Source: Sindora glabra
Taxonomy: Eukaryota; Streptophyta; Magnoliopsida; Fabales; Fabaceae
Direction: 5' to 3'
Assembly: GCA_020226215.1 (NCBI GenBank)
Contig: CM035233.1
Coordinates: 2,232,001 to 2,296,000, forward strand
Length of the DNA: 64,000 nt
Shown here: positions 37,201-51,560 of the stretch, one piece after another
How the letters are laid out: every line of letters begins with the position of its first letter
Numbering within the stretch: position 1 is the stretch's first letter
Made by a program: the position numbers and the translations under genes
The notes under the pieces: generated by a model
What the model was told of the DNA's origin: nothing
The model's database searches: none
Seen by the model: the letters and a program-made list of their open reading frames with translations, nothing else

Positions 37201-37980
37201 TGTTTAAGTCAAAGTTGCAATAGATTGAGTAGGTAGTGGCTATCTGGAGATTTTAAATTGTAGGCATTCAATATATTCAATTTTAAACATACTTATAATA
37301 AATTGTTACCCTTCTATATCTAACTTCTAGTCAATTATCTTTTCACCAACTGGAAGTGAATCTATAGTTGTGACAAAAAAAGACTTATTGTCATTATTGT
37401 ATGTAGTTTTCACACCTAAATTACAGGAATCCACCATTACAACTAAAAATAACTAAAAAAATAACATAAAATATGCTAAAAGTTCAAAAAATTACAATTA
37501 AAGTGCCTAAAAATCAAATCTAACCACACAAGAGGTGCTGAATCTACCTAAAAAATCGTTGAATGAATGTAAACGCACCACCATGCATTAGAGAAGCTAC
37601 TGCGCATGCTACTTAAGTGCCTTTGCAGATGCCATACGTGTTGCTCATGCACCTGTCCGATGAAATCGTTGGTCACCAATCTGTAACTCCATTAACCCAA
37701 ATTTGTGAAAAACTTTTTAATTTATCTTTAATCACTCTAAACAACAGCTTTTCGATATCGTACCATTATGTACTTTTTGCAGTTAGAAAATGAGATCTAG
37801 GTTTTGTAATTCAATATCCCTAAGTTGTTGTTATCTCCTTCATAACTTACTAATACATTAAAAAATTTAAAAAAAAAGAGAAAATAGAAGAAAAAGAAGC
37901 TAGGATTTCTTTTATTTTTTGTTGTTGTTGTTATTATTATTGTTATTGATTTAGGTAAGAGAGAGATACCTAGATAAATA

Positions 37981-37991
37981 CTCTAATACCA
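37981..37991 (-). promoter_or_regulatory. Primer-binding site, initiator tRNA-Met type
   Basis: Minus strand TGGTATTAGAG directly after the LTR end AACA. The canonical plant copia sequence is TGGTATCAGAG; one C-to-T change. Confidence 0.75.
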
Positions 37992-38288
37992 TGTTAAGAG
38001 AAAATTATTTTTAAAGTCATGCTCAACAATAAAGCAAACACATCCATTTATAATAAAATATAGATTACAATAGAACTAAACTTATCTAGGCCTATAAGCC
38101 AATATCTCATACTAATCATTTACTAACAACATTACATTACATAACTATTTATAAAAAAATATATATACATCTACCTTTTAACTCTTAAGTCTATCTTATA
38201 CCCTACCTTCCTTTTCATTCTTATCCCTCTAAGGTCAACTTATACCCTTCCTACCTTATTGCCGAAAATTTTTCGTTCGGTATTTACA
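37992..38288 (-). repeat. 5' LTR of the copia element
   Basis: Minus-strand sequence starting TGTAAATACC and ending TCTTAACA, about 297 bases, placed just before the primer site. The start is inferred from the TGT...ACA rule and is less certain than the end. Confidence 0.55.
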
Positions 38289-38380
38289 TCATCACCCTAT
38301 AATATTTCAAAGTTTCTAATGCCACTCATGGCATAATTGATAATATATAATATATTCACTAGAGCTCAATTCTGCATATC

Positions 38381-40860
<2,480 letters not shown>

Positions 40861-41639
40861 TTTAAATATTACCCAAAGGGCATTACATGGACGTTCCTAT
40901 ATAATAAATATAAACTTTACAAACCATTTGATTAGTCCAATCTAGTCATCAAGATATTGATATGCATGATTCATATATAAAATATATAACAAATTAGTAC
41001 TAGAATATTCATAATCATCATATTATGTATCTTGATCAATCATATACTTAATATCTTTTAATACATAATCAAGCATTGTTATTGAACCTTAATGTAGCAT
41101 GTTTATTAAAGATTTTATAACACTTTGGTATAAAACATATGTAATGCTATTGTAACATTCATTTGTCATCATCAAAACTCATCATATAAAACTTAGGACT
41201 AATAAACCATACTAAACCATTGGCATTAAAAGCAATTGGAGAGAAAGTTCAAATGAAAAATTATAAATGGAAGAGATAAAAAAACAAACCCACTATTTTG
41301 ATTTTAGTTTATAAGAGAATATAACAATCCTTTCAAATTATTGTGGTTAAGAGAATATGCAAAGCAAAAGTGCCAACAAAAATGATAGTCTCTTTACACG
41401 GAAAAAAAAGTTTAAGAATTGTTCAAAAATGATAATTCAAGATCATTCGAACTAAGCATATTAGGAGATTTAATTTAAAGTAGATTCCTTTAAAATTTTG
41501 AAAAAGAAATAAACCTAAAAAATTGAATCCAGAGAGAAGAGATATGCTTACAGATTTTGAATTAAGAGATAGAGAAAAGGGATGGAGTTTAAGGGAGATG
41601 AAGATGAAGATAAAAAAAAAATCAAATGCAAGCCCTGTT
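40861..41639. other. AT-rich stretch without recognised feature
   Basis: No frame, repeat copy or motif recognised. Confidence 0.4.
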
Positions 41640-41972
41640 TGGTAAACTTATAGTTAGCTAATTGAATTAATAGATAGTCAATAGTTAATTATTTTGATTG
41701 ATTTAACCAATTGAAAACATAAGCTTTTGTATAAAAATGTTGATAAAATCAATAATTTATATACAAAATGATATATAAGAGTATAAGTATATTTTATAAT
41801 TTATTTGAATATTCAAATAATATTTTATATTTTTAAACATTATTTATCATAATAAATTCTCTTTAAAAAATGAGTAAAAAATCTTTAAAATGCAAATAAC
41901 AAATAATATTAAAATAATATTCCTTAACATTTTCTTATTCATATATCACCCTGCAACCTATTATATGAGTTA

Positions 41973-42005
<33 letters not shown>

Positions 42006-42270
42006 TTACTAAAAACATTATTATTCAATATTAAAAAATAAACAAATATTGTTATAAAAAAGAAATAAATGATAAATGGTAAAAAAGTAAATAAAAAATA
42101 TTCTATTAAATATGGATAGAAGTTTCTTTTTTATATATAAAATAGGAATTAACTATTTTAAAACACTAGACCCTCTAATGTTTTTAAATCGATAGATTGA
42201 GGATTAATTCACTGATTCAAAAAATTATTTACTAAACATTAAAATGAATTAACCTAATTAATAAACTAAA
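41640..42270. repeat. R1 tail copy in front of relict unit D
   Basis: Matches 8835-9690 in the same orientation, starting CTGTTTGGTAAACTTATAGT joined to AGCTAATTGAATTAATAG. Contains an (ATT)n tract at about 41,973-42,006. Confidence 0.55.
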
Positions 42271-42393
42271 ATCACTTTAATAGTAAGTTCAAAGCTAATC
42301 AAATTGATATTTGTGAAAAACCCTCATAGTATAATGAAGATGAAAATCAAAAGGTTTCAAGTTTCAAATTAGGAATGCTACATTGTTTATGTT

Positions 42394-42489
42394 GCATTGT
42401 TCTATATATTCACATAAACCAAAACTAACAAGATTGTCATTGCATTGTTCTATATATTCACATAAACCAAAACTAACAAGATTGCCATT
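42394..42489. repeat. Recent 48-base tandem duplication
   Basis: Two adjacent copies beginning GCATTGTTCTATATATTCAC and ending AACAAGATTG, nearly identical (GTC/GCC difference at the end). 48 is a multiple of three, so a small open frame persists through it, but no wider coding support exists. Confidence 0.9.
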
Positions 42490-43570
42490 GGATGTGCATG
42501 TCAATTTTATTGGCATTTCTATAAATCTTGTTTCCCATCAAGAATTAGAATTTAAAATTTTATTGTGGATGAAATAAATTAATGTTTTAAAAATCGATCT
42601 GAACATTGACTTAAAAGGATGACTAGATTAAGATTAAATAGATTTAACCAATTCAACCAGGCAGTTAAACTAGTTGATGTATTTTTATATTTATAAATAT
42701 ATATATATAATAGAAAAATTAATACATCATATTAAGAATTAATTTTTTAAGTCATTAAAAATCTAATATTTTTCTTTTAAATCTTTATATTATCATTATG
42801 CAAAGACAAGTATATTTTCACCACTAGTATTTAAAATAACATATATAATATAATTTATATGAAGTTCAAGATTAATTAAAATAATATAAGTTAAAATTAT
42901 ATTTAATATAAATATAATTTATTATATAATAAATATATTTTCATTTTTAGAGGATTAGTTTGTATGAGGCACTGTAGTTTACAATTTACATGACAATAAT
43001 CAATATATATATTTAATGATAAGTTTCGTATGAAGCTTAACATTACTCTAATGGTAAAAGGCATAGGCTTAGGCTTGGGTGTTGGCTATTTGACTCTCGA
43101 TGACAACAAATATCCTTTTTATTGAAGTGAAACATGTCTAAATCGGTTTACAACTAATTCAACAAATTTCCAAATATTTATTGGGTTTTGGTGGTTCAAA
43201 ATAGTTGAACTTTCCTACCAAGTGTTACTAATCTCCCAAACTAAACTAGGAACTAATTCCTAATTGAATCAGTTAGTCCAATTCAAGTTTAAGAACACTG
43301 AAATAAATCCCTAATGGTATTTATTATCTTGACTGATTACTAATAGGAGTTTTTAAAATGTACCAATAAAGAACTCCTCCAATCTCATTTATGAGTGCAC
43401 ACTTATTTAATACATCTAAGAGAAAGATAGTTATCAGTTTTATGTCAACTTTCTTTTTTTTATTTTTTTCTATTAAAGGTACATATTAAATAGTAAGGAA
43501 TTTAATACATAAATATATATGCACAATAATTAGATTTTTATATGTAATTTTATTATTTATATATAAATAA
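42490..43570. other. AT-rich stretch with a tRNA-like (SINE?) patch
   Basis: At about 43,045-43,112, CTAATGGTAAAAGGCATAGG followed by GGCTATTTGACTCTCGATG is arranged like A and B boxes of a tRNA-derived SINE. No acceptor stem, tail or target duplication could be defined. Confidence 0.2.
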
Positions 43571-43599
43571 GTCAGATTAGATTTTAGATCTATTTTGTT

Positions 43600-46040
43600 G
43601 ATATATTGTTAATATATTCTTAATAATCAATTATACATGATTTACTTTTGGTTTTTAGATGATGTATAAAAAAATCCTTAATATTTAAACACTAAATAAA
43701 TGAGAAGGACAATAAAGAAAGAAAGAAAAAATTTTCTATTATATTTTTTTCATAAATATATTTTTAAAATAAAGATAATGAAATTAAAAGACAATAAATA
43801 TAAGTATATGGATGAAAATTTTAATATTTACCTTTCTATAATACCAATTAAAATAAAAGTTATTTTCAATAGTTTTTAGTTTAACTAAGATTATTACTTA
43901 TAATTGATTATTAAAAGATTTTAAAAATAAATCTAAACATCTCTTAAAAAATTTATAATAAATTATTACTTATAGTAATTGATTATCGAGAGTTTTAATT
44001 ATTATACTACACAAGAACAAAATTAATTGAGAATAGGGATTGATAACTTTCATATCTACATGTGGGGATTAGCAACTTCACTTTTTCATTTGAATGAGAA
44101 AATATATCATTAATCTAATGATAATAAAATAATAAATGGTATTACAGCCAATTTGTTATATTCATTAGTGTCTTAATTTAATAAGGGCATTTATTATAGA
44201 TTTAAGAAACAAAGAATTAAGTTGACTTATGGTATGTTTATGAGTTAAAGGAAAAGGAATAATAATGAGGGAGAATAGAGAGAAAGCGAAGGAAGAAAAA
44301 TAGTGAAGGGGGAAAAATGGAGATTTAAGTCATAATTTCTCTCCCTTTTTTTTTATATTTAAAATTATATAAGAAAGGATAATAGAGAGTTCAATTAAAA
44401 TATATAATAAACTAGCAGTTTTACAATTTTATCTTTTTAAAAAGGTTAGCTTATTAATAAGTTTTTTAAAATTAAAAAAACTTTTTAAAAAACCTATTTA
44501 TCCAAATTTTTTCTATAAAATATTTTCTCTCTCTTAAAAAATTTATTTATGAAAAATGATATGATAAATCATTATACAATAGTGTTATAATTATTACTTA
44601 TAAAAGGTTTATGAAAAAACTCTTATAAATTGGCATAATATGACCTTTATTTTACAAGATCAATAATGAATCAATTCATATTCATTATAAAGTTAAAGTT
44701 AAAATGTATAGGTCAAAATAAGAACGAATGTACATTAGTAAATAAATATGAATCACAATTGTTAGGTTAATAAGAAAAAAAGATAATTTTATATTTTTAT
44801 TAGAAAATTTTTAAAATTATAATATTTATTTTTCACATATTAGGTAGTTCTCAAAAAAATGTAAATAATGTATTAGTTAAATGTAAATAATAATGGAATG
44901 TTGATAATGCTAATACAAATATAAATTAAAGACTAACATGGGTTAAAATTTTAAACATTCAAAAACCCCTAATTTAAAGAAATACAAAATTTTAAGGAGC
45001 ATGGGATTAGCTATAAATTTTCATATCCTCTCCTTTTCTAAGAAATACTTACATAGGTACTACCTACCACGTGATCTTTAGGTATTACCATTCAAATATT
45101 GTTAACTAATAATGCATGAGTCCATTTTATCTAATAATCAATTAAATATAAATAATAAATTGACAATAATTTATTACTCATTAAGATGGAAGAGAAAGTC
45201 AAACTAATTCATAATTAATAACCAGACAAAATGGATCTACATATTATTAATTGATAACATTTAAATGATAGAGCCTAAGGATGAGGAGGTAGATAGTGTT
45301 CATGTAAGTCTTTCTCTCATTCCCTCTCTATTTCCTTCCATCCAAACAAAGTACTAAATATCTTAAATTAACATCTTTACATTAAATTTACCTAATTGTT
45401 CTTTATTACTTTATTAACATTAAATTAGTAGTATAATTTTTTTCATTTAAATAAAAAATGAAGTTATCCTCATTAAGAATTCTTTTTCTTTGAAAATCAT
45501 TTCTTATTGTTTGATGGGGAATTTGAGACATTATAGTGTTGGGAAGAACTTGATCATGGCTATTCTTACAAATAAAATGTGATATCTAAATGAACTTTTT
45601 TTTTAATTTTTAAATAAATGATAAGAAGGACATTTGAATCTATTCCCCATACCTACCAATTGATAAACATACAAATAGACCATTGTCCCATATTATTTTG
45701 TATTGTTCTTATTATGGTGTCTTTGAGATGATTCAATTAATAGGCAAGTAGCAAGGTTGCTTATGTTTGATGAGATTTACTTGAATAAATATTTGTTAAA
45801 TATTTAAGAAAAGGAAAGATTATGGTGCATAATTGACACAGTAGTATAACTCTGCATGACTAGATCTTATTGCATATTAAATTATTTTTTTAAATCAAAT
45901 GTAACATACTACATAATAGTAAGTCAATAGTTAGATTTGATAGTATATCATAGTCATCTCTTTTAGGTATTTATTGAGTGGATTCTACTTAGCACAATTC
46001 TTATTCTAAACTATCTATAACTCATTACTTCGATCAAAAT
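43600..46040 (+). pseudogene. Relict unit D: intron and 3' flank of a peptide-family gene
   Basis: 43,620-44,040 matches the intron of gene B (CAATTATACATGATTTACTT, GATGATGTATAAAAAAAT, TTTTAAAAATAAATCTAAAC). Homology stops, then resumes at about 45,470 with GAAAATCATTTCTTATTGTT, GGAAGAACTTGATCATGGCT and TGATGAGATTTACTTGAATA, the end of the intron. Exon 2 should start near 45,830 but no cysteine or proline box is seen, and exon 1 is not found near 43,550. The 3' flank returns at about 45,960 (TATTTATTGAGTGGATTCTA). The roughly 1.4 kb gap in the intron match looks like a later insertion. Confidence 0.6.
44225..45365. mobile_element. Probable TIR element inserted in the relict intron
   Basis: Left end TATGTTTATGAGTTAAAGG then GAGGGAGAATAGAGAGAAAG; right end CTTTCTCTCATTCCCTCTC then CCTTCCATCCAAACAAAGTA, roughly the inverse. 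The interruption lies within intron homology to gene B. No transposase is visible, and the ends are only partly inverse, so the element type is uncertain. Confidence 0.4.
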
Positions 46041-46209
46041 TATTATACAAATATATACTATATGGATAATTCTTATATATCTAATTTTTTTTAAAAAGAA
46101 GGTTGAAATGCAAATTTAATCCCTTAAAATTGAAATTTCATGATTTTGGTTCTTAATTTAAAATATTCTATTTGGCCCATTTATTTATATAATTTGTTTG
46201 AAGACTTCC

Positions 46210-48180
46210 ATGATATCTTTAACTATCTTACTAAATGTTGGGTAAAGGTGTTATGGCTGTTATAAAGGCAAGGATGGCTAAGATTATATGATTTGGCATA
46301 ACCTTGAACCTTTTGAAAGAGAGAAAAAGATTGTGAGAACAATGCAAATAGAGGTTGATTATTTGTAACAAAGGGGAAGGATCTATGCTATTATGCTTTG
46401 GTGTAGTTTGGTAATGATTTTTCTATTGACTTTTTTGCTATTTAAGGCTATTGGTTAAAGTTTAGGCTTTGTTAGTTTGATAGGATAAAGGAAAGGTTAT
46501 TTGTGATGTATTTAGCTAGAGAATGTAGAGATTTGAAACATAAGGAAGTAAATGTAAGGTTTTAGGTGCTTTTTCTGGGGCCATTTTAGCATTTTGTTTT
46601 GTGCTATTATAATGTTTTGTTATGGTATTGTAAGGAAATGAAATGAAGCTTCCCTTTTGTAGATTTGCTTCAGTTGATTTATATTTTATTGATTTTGTTT
46701 CATTATAACTAATTTTTTATAATTTTTGGGTATTTAATTTATGAACCAAAACATATAGTTATAAAGATTGTAAAAGCTTAAGCCCTTGAAGTTATTTTTA
46801 AGAAGTTCATCAAACAAATTGTAATATGCAAATACAAAGTACCCAAATAAATTTAGCAAGTTACTTATTATATATTTAGCATGGACTCCTGCCATTTATT
46901 TTAATGTTAATGGCTAGCTAGCTATTCCTTTTTTTTTGGTTTAGTATTTGATTTAGGCACAAAAAATATATAGTTATAAAGATTGGAGATAGGTGAATTT
47001 GGATTTGATGTTAAGTTTTGTTTTATTTTTATTTTAGTGACTATCTTGTTAAAAATAATTGTTATATTTGAACTTAGTCCAAATGTAGGATATACCATAT
47101 AATTATGAATCCATAATGACACGTTTTGATTCCTTGCGTCAAAATCTTATTTCCTTTTATCTAGAGTTGCTTGATTTAAAACACACATTTACTACTATGG
47201 ATAGGTATTGCGTAACTTGCATTTTTCCTAGGTTTTGAATGAGACATGGCAAAAAATGCTTATTTTGAATTGAATCTTCCAATAACATATTACTTCTTTT
47301 GTACTTGTTATTTTATCAGATAAAACTATGAATGCTTATTCTTTTTACATATAAAACATAACTACAAAGGAAAGGTATTACTCTTATTATTAGTTTAGTT
47401 TAAGTTTTGGTATTTTTATGGGTTATTTTCTCCATTCTAAAATGGAAATTATTTGTAGTAATGATACCATCAAAATAAAAATGAAAGAGTATTTGTATAA
47501 CATTGCTTATTAGAAGAAAGAAGGTGGCTTGATGTTAAGTGAAATACTTGCTTAATAATGTGTTACCTCTTTAACCCTCTTCCTATTTAGTTCAAATGTA
47601 TAACTACTTTGTTTCTTGGCATTTAAGTTATAATAAAACTTCAACGCATACTTGCACACTTGAACAATTCAACCTTGCTAATATGAATTCAAATTATTAT
47701 ACATAATAGCTATTTTAAAAATCACTATAGATTCCTTATCATGTTTATGTCTTTTAACTTATTGGTATTATTATCTTGGAGTTTTAATGTTTATGAGTTG
47801 TTAAGTTCATTGATAGACCATTCTCCCTTCTAACATGATTTTGATTTGTGGTGTCCATTTTAGCCATTTTACATTGTAGCCTTTTGTTTAAGCTTGAAAA
47901 TAGTACCTACATAAGAAAGCCAAGAGAATTCTTATATTGTAAAACAAATTAAAATCTATTATAATGTGTCATAATGTTTTGAATTGCGGTGCCAATTTTA
48001 CCTATTTTTCATGGTTAAGCATAGGATTTTTCATGCAATGTCCTCTCTTACTTGTGGCCTTTCAAGAGAGACTACCATAAGGCATATTTTCTCCTTTACC
48101 AAGCTCTACATGATGGCATATTGTGAAACCATTTTAAGAACTAAATGAAGAAAGAAATTATAATCCAATATTAAAATAAT
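46210..48180. other. Interior of the MULE-like element without recognised coding
   Basis: Long AT-rich text with scattered short frames. It probably contains the remains of the transposase and introns, but I could not align any block to a known domain. Confidence 0.35.
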
Positions 48181-48189
48181 GCTACAAAT

Positions 48190-48480
48190 ATGATTGGTTT
48201 TTAGAAAAACTAGTAAACCAATAATGAACTAGTAAACCTAAACTTGAAAAAATTGGTAAATTAGGACCTAAACCAAAAAAAATTAACAAACTAAAAAAAA
48301 ACTATCAATCTAATAATGAACTAGTAAACTAGAAAAAACTAGCAAATACGAAAGTCAAGTAGAAAAACATGATGAGCTAGGAAACACTAACAAACTAACA
48401 AAATAATCTATCAAACTAGTCAAGATCATCTAACTAACAAATAAACCCAAAAATTAGATCATGGAGCTAACAAACCAAAT
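48190..48480. repeat. Degenerate AACTAGTAAAC-type minisatellite
   Basis: About twenty loose copies of an AACTAGTAAACC-like word (ACTAGTAAACCAATAATGAA and relatives) over roughly 290 bases just downstream, in the minus direction, of the PB1-like fragment. Confidence 0.6.
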
Positions 48481-48679
48481 TATGCAACCATAACTTTAAA
48501 CTTCATATTAACACTCCCACATCAATTGGGAATAATAAATTTACAAAGTTTGCAATATAAGCACTTTATATTAACACTCCCATGTGAATTAGGAATAAAA
48601 GATGTACAAAGCCAGCAACATTCCCTACTTTAGTTCTATTATAGGCAACTTGCCTATAAGTAGCATTTTCCAAAAAGCC

Positions 48680-49092
48680 TACATATATTAAATTTAATTA
48701 AAAAATTTTCTCCAAAAATGCATCATGTGCAACATTGTCTATCACAAGCACCTCTTCCCTAACTACCTTTAGAACATCAATAGAGTGTTCATCAAGCATA
48801 TCAATGTATATATGGCTCTTTACAACTATGGTTAACTTAAGCACATCTGCATCATTCTTTAATAGCCTTATTCCAATAGTAAAACTTTGGCTTAAAGCTT
48901 TCCACCACAAACACTTAAAGAAAGTATACTTAGGTAATTTCACAACATATCTCACCTCAATGGATGAAAATGTATTAGGTTCAAAATTTTTCATCTTCTT
49001 TGCTTTACTTCCAATATATGATAATGGGCCTATGTGCCCTCCATGAATTTTCCTCCATGGTGAACAACAACATCAAAGAATTCTATCTTTGT
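48680..49092 (-). pseudogene. PB1-like domain fragment of a MULE protein
   Basis: Minus-strand reading begins IEFFDVVVHHGGKF, shifts frame by a small indel with a TAG in the first frame, and continues open as SYIGSKAKKMKNFEPNTF, YVVKLPKYTFF, GIRLLKNDADVLKLTIVV and YIDMLDEHSIDVL. The spacing of VHHGGKF, the YxG segment, LRLL-NDxDVL and the ID-LDEH end follows the PB1-like domain placed at the N-terminus of many plant Mutator-derived proteins. About 98 codons from Met at 48,994 are open. An overlapping plus-strand open frame is a shadow. Non-functional because the frame is broken and nothing downstream is intact. Confidence 0.5.
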
Positions 49093-49099
49093 TACTATA

Positions 49100-49890
49100 C
49101 AATAAAATATTATATTAAATGATCATTTAATCAATTGATTAGTAATAATATTATTTTTAATATATCTAAAACATTTTTTTTATCATAAATGGTGTCAAAG
49201 TCTAAACCATAAGGAACTAAAAAATTCTTCTTCACATGCATAGACTAAACACCATACAATGCCTCTATTTTAGAAATAAAAAGCAATAATACATATGATA
49301 AAGCCAAACAAATAAAAAATATTGTTTGTTAAAAAATTAGATAGCATAGAAAGGGAGTGACATTATAGACTCAGAATATTTTTTTACAAGCCCCACATTA
49401 AATCTCTTAATAAATTCCTCTATCCACTACAAATTAATGTAAAGTAAAAAAAAAAACTCTAAACCATTATCAATGGAATAAATACTTGGATGAATACACA
49501 AGAAGGTCTTTGAACCCATGATTCCAAGTTTGTGATGATGGGAACTTGGCATATCCTAACAACGAATGACTTCGCAAATGATGTATGCACTTATTTCATT
49601 CTTCATCGTTGAAACTTCTAAACAATGTAAGATATATTTGATTTGATTTTGGGGATTTACTATGTTCAAAAGTAAATCCTAGTTTTGTTGGTTTTGTTTC
49701 AACCAAATTCTTTTTTAAAACAAAATATTTCTTAATGGAAATTGTATTTCTAAATATAACATAAATAATAAAAGTAAAATGTTACCATTTGATTTAGCTT
49801 CCTAATTGGCAATAAGCAGCATGCTAGGTTGGCAAAAATAACACCACATTAGTAAGAATCTTAATTTTGTAGAAGTCTCACAATAGGACC
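49100..49890. other. 5' part of the MULE-like element
   Basis: Between the PB1-like start and the right TIR. AT-rich, no feature recognised; presumably promoter or leader of the element gene. Confidence 0.35.
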
Positions 49891-50009
49891 ATATTCAAGT
49901 AGTTTATATAAATGGGGACCAAAATAAATTATTCTAAATTTGGGGACTAAAACCATACAATTTCAATTTTAGGGAACTAAACTTGCATTTATACCTAAAA
50001 AAGATAGAG

Positions 50010-50398
50010 AAAACTGCATTTTACCTCTTTCAACTATGAAAACTTGAATTTTATCCCCTTCAACTTTATAAAACTTGAATTTTACCCCCACAATTACTAG
50101 CTTAATGAAATCTATTAGGAAAATTGATGTTAAGTGAAATATGATAGTAATAGTTAAAAATCGCTACTATTTTTACTAATTTTTGAATTTTTTTTTTACT
50201 TACTAGTGGTTATGAATAACAATTAAAATAATAGTATCGATTTTTAACTGCTGCTAAGTGTTATAACCATTAACTTAGTAATAGTAGGGATAAAATTTAA
50301 GTTTTATAAAGTTGAATGGGGTAAAATCTAAGTTTTTATAGTTGAAGAGGGTAAAATTCAACGACCTCATAGTTGAATGAAGTAAAATGCAATTTTTT
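50010..50398. mobile_element. Foldback/TIR MITE beside the MULE
   Basis: Left arm AAACTGCATTTTACCTCTTT, CAACTATGAAAACTTGAATT; right arm ends with the inverse, TTTTTATAGTTGAAGAGGGT and AGTAAAATGCAATTTT. The arms reach almost to the centre. It starts within about 15 bases of the MULE end. No coding. Confidence 0.7.
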
Positions 50399-50449
50399 CG
50401 AAAAAATATAAATATCTTAATTGGCAAATCAATTTAATTTTGACAAGTA

Positions 50450-50840
50450 TGAATAAATAATTGACAATAATTTAAAGTAAATGTAATATTTAATCATTTA
50501 TTTATAAATGTAGTGATTATTATATTTATCAAATTTTATAATTAATATTATTAGTCTTTTATTTTTATTTTTGTTATAATTATACGTCTCTTCATTCATT
50601 TGTAATGTTACAATAAAAGAAAAATATTGAAATTCACCATTAAATCTCACCTTAGTAATGTTAATACATGTTATGTATTCTTCTTTTTACTATTTACTTT
50701 AATATTATATATAAAAGGATTGATAAATAATTATAATAAAATAAAAATAAAAGATTAATAGTATTAATTATAAAATTTTAAAAATATAATAATCACAATA
50801 TTTATAAATAAAACGCTAAACATTAAATTTACTTGATGAT
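50450..50840. repeat. Foldback MITE, copy 3
   Basis: Left arm GTGATTATTATATTTATC, TTATAATTAATATTATTAGT; right arm is the inverse (AGATTAATAGTATTAATTAT, AATATAATAATCACAATAT). Same family as 10,061-10,440. Confidence 0.65.
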
Positions 50841-51440
50841 TTATGACACATTGACCAATATTCTCTGCTTTAAAAGTTGTCTTTGAATTTATATATATTT
50901 TTAATTAACCTCCATTAATTAAGTCAAATAAGTACTTATTTAATTATTTACAAGGTTCTGTCCATCTTTTATATTTTTTTGTTATATTCAAAATTCAACT
51001 CCTGATTTTTATGTATGTCCTTGGTAATTTAACCACTTTTTAATTTACCAAAAATTAAAAAATTCCTATCCATTGTTAGAAAAAAAAAAGAAACTCAAAT
51101 TTGTTCATAGACATTCATAAATTAAAAAATATATGTATGAAGAGTTGTATTTATAATTTTTATTTAACTATTTAATAAATTAAAAATTTTAATTTTCTAT
51201 GATTAAATAATATATTAATATATAGTTTTAATGTCAGATTAATAAAATAAATGTAATTAAATAACAAAAAAATTTAACATTTAATAAGTGTTAGATCATG
51301 TAAAATAAATGAATACATCGAAGAAGATGCCTTTTTTAAGAAAATTAAAAATATTAATATTATTAATAATGATTAATTATAAATATTATTTATATCAAGA
51401 ATAATTATATTGACTAATAACATATAAAAAAATTTATTTT
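50841..51440. other. AT-rich stretch, no gene seen
   Basis: No motif recognised on either strand. Confidence 0.4.
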
Positions 51441-51560
51441 TTACGCGGGGGGTGGGGGGGGGGGGGGGGAAGAAGCCTCTAAACGCACAGGGAGGCAGAC
51501 GTTATGAGGCTAGTTAGTTAAAATGGTAATCTAGGAGGACCTGAGCACCAACCCTATAAA
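51441..51560. repeat. Poly-G tract and short G+C-richer patch
   Basis: CGGGGGGTGGGGGGGGG continuing to 51,469, then a unique-looking patch (GCAGACGTTATGAGGCTAGT, AGGAGGACCTGAGCACC). No tRNA fold or gene was recognised. Confidence 0.6.

Larger units (their letters stand above)
34680..38288 (-). mobile_element. Ty1/copia LTR retrotransposon remnant
   Basis: Read on the minus strand this gives a 5' LTR (38,288-37,992), a Met-tRNA-type primer site, then protease, GAG-pre-integrase, integrase and reverse transcriptase pieces in the Ty1/copia order (integrase before RT). Only about 0.5 kb separates the primer site from the protease remnant, so most of gag is missing. RNase H and a 3' LTR were not found, so the element is truncated at its 3' end or too eroded to recognise. 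Confidence 0.8.
46101..49995 (-). mobile_element. Mutator-like (MULE) element with long TIRs
   Basis: The left end GGTTGAAATGCAAATTTAAT continuing to about 46,205 is the inverse of about 49,892-49,995 (…AACTTGCATTTATACC), about 100 bases with both arms carrying the TTAAAATTGAAATT core. The element is 3.9 kb. Flanks TAAAAAGAA and TAAAAAAGA approximate a 9 bp target duplication (two differences), the size typical of Mutator-like elements. A minus-strand fragment at 48,680-49,092 resembles the PB1-like N-terminal domain of plant MULE proteins. No MULE transposase core or SWIM finger was recognised, so it is defective. Confidence 0.65.

Noticed and set aside
48735..49046. 103-codon plus-strand frame
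   Set aside because: Shadow of the minus-strand PB1-like fragment, which carries domain-like text and fits the element.
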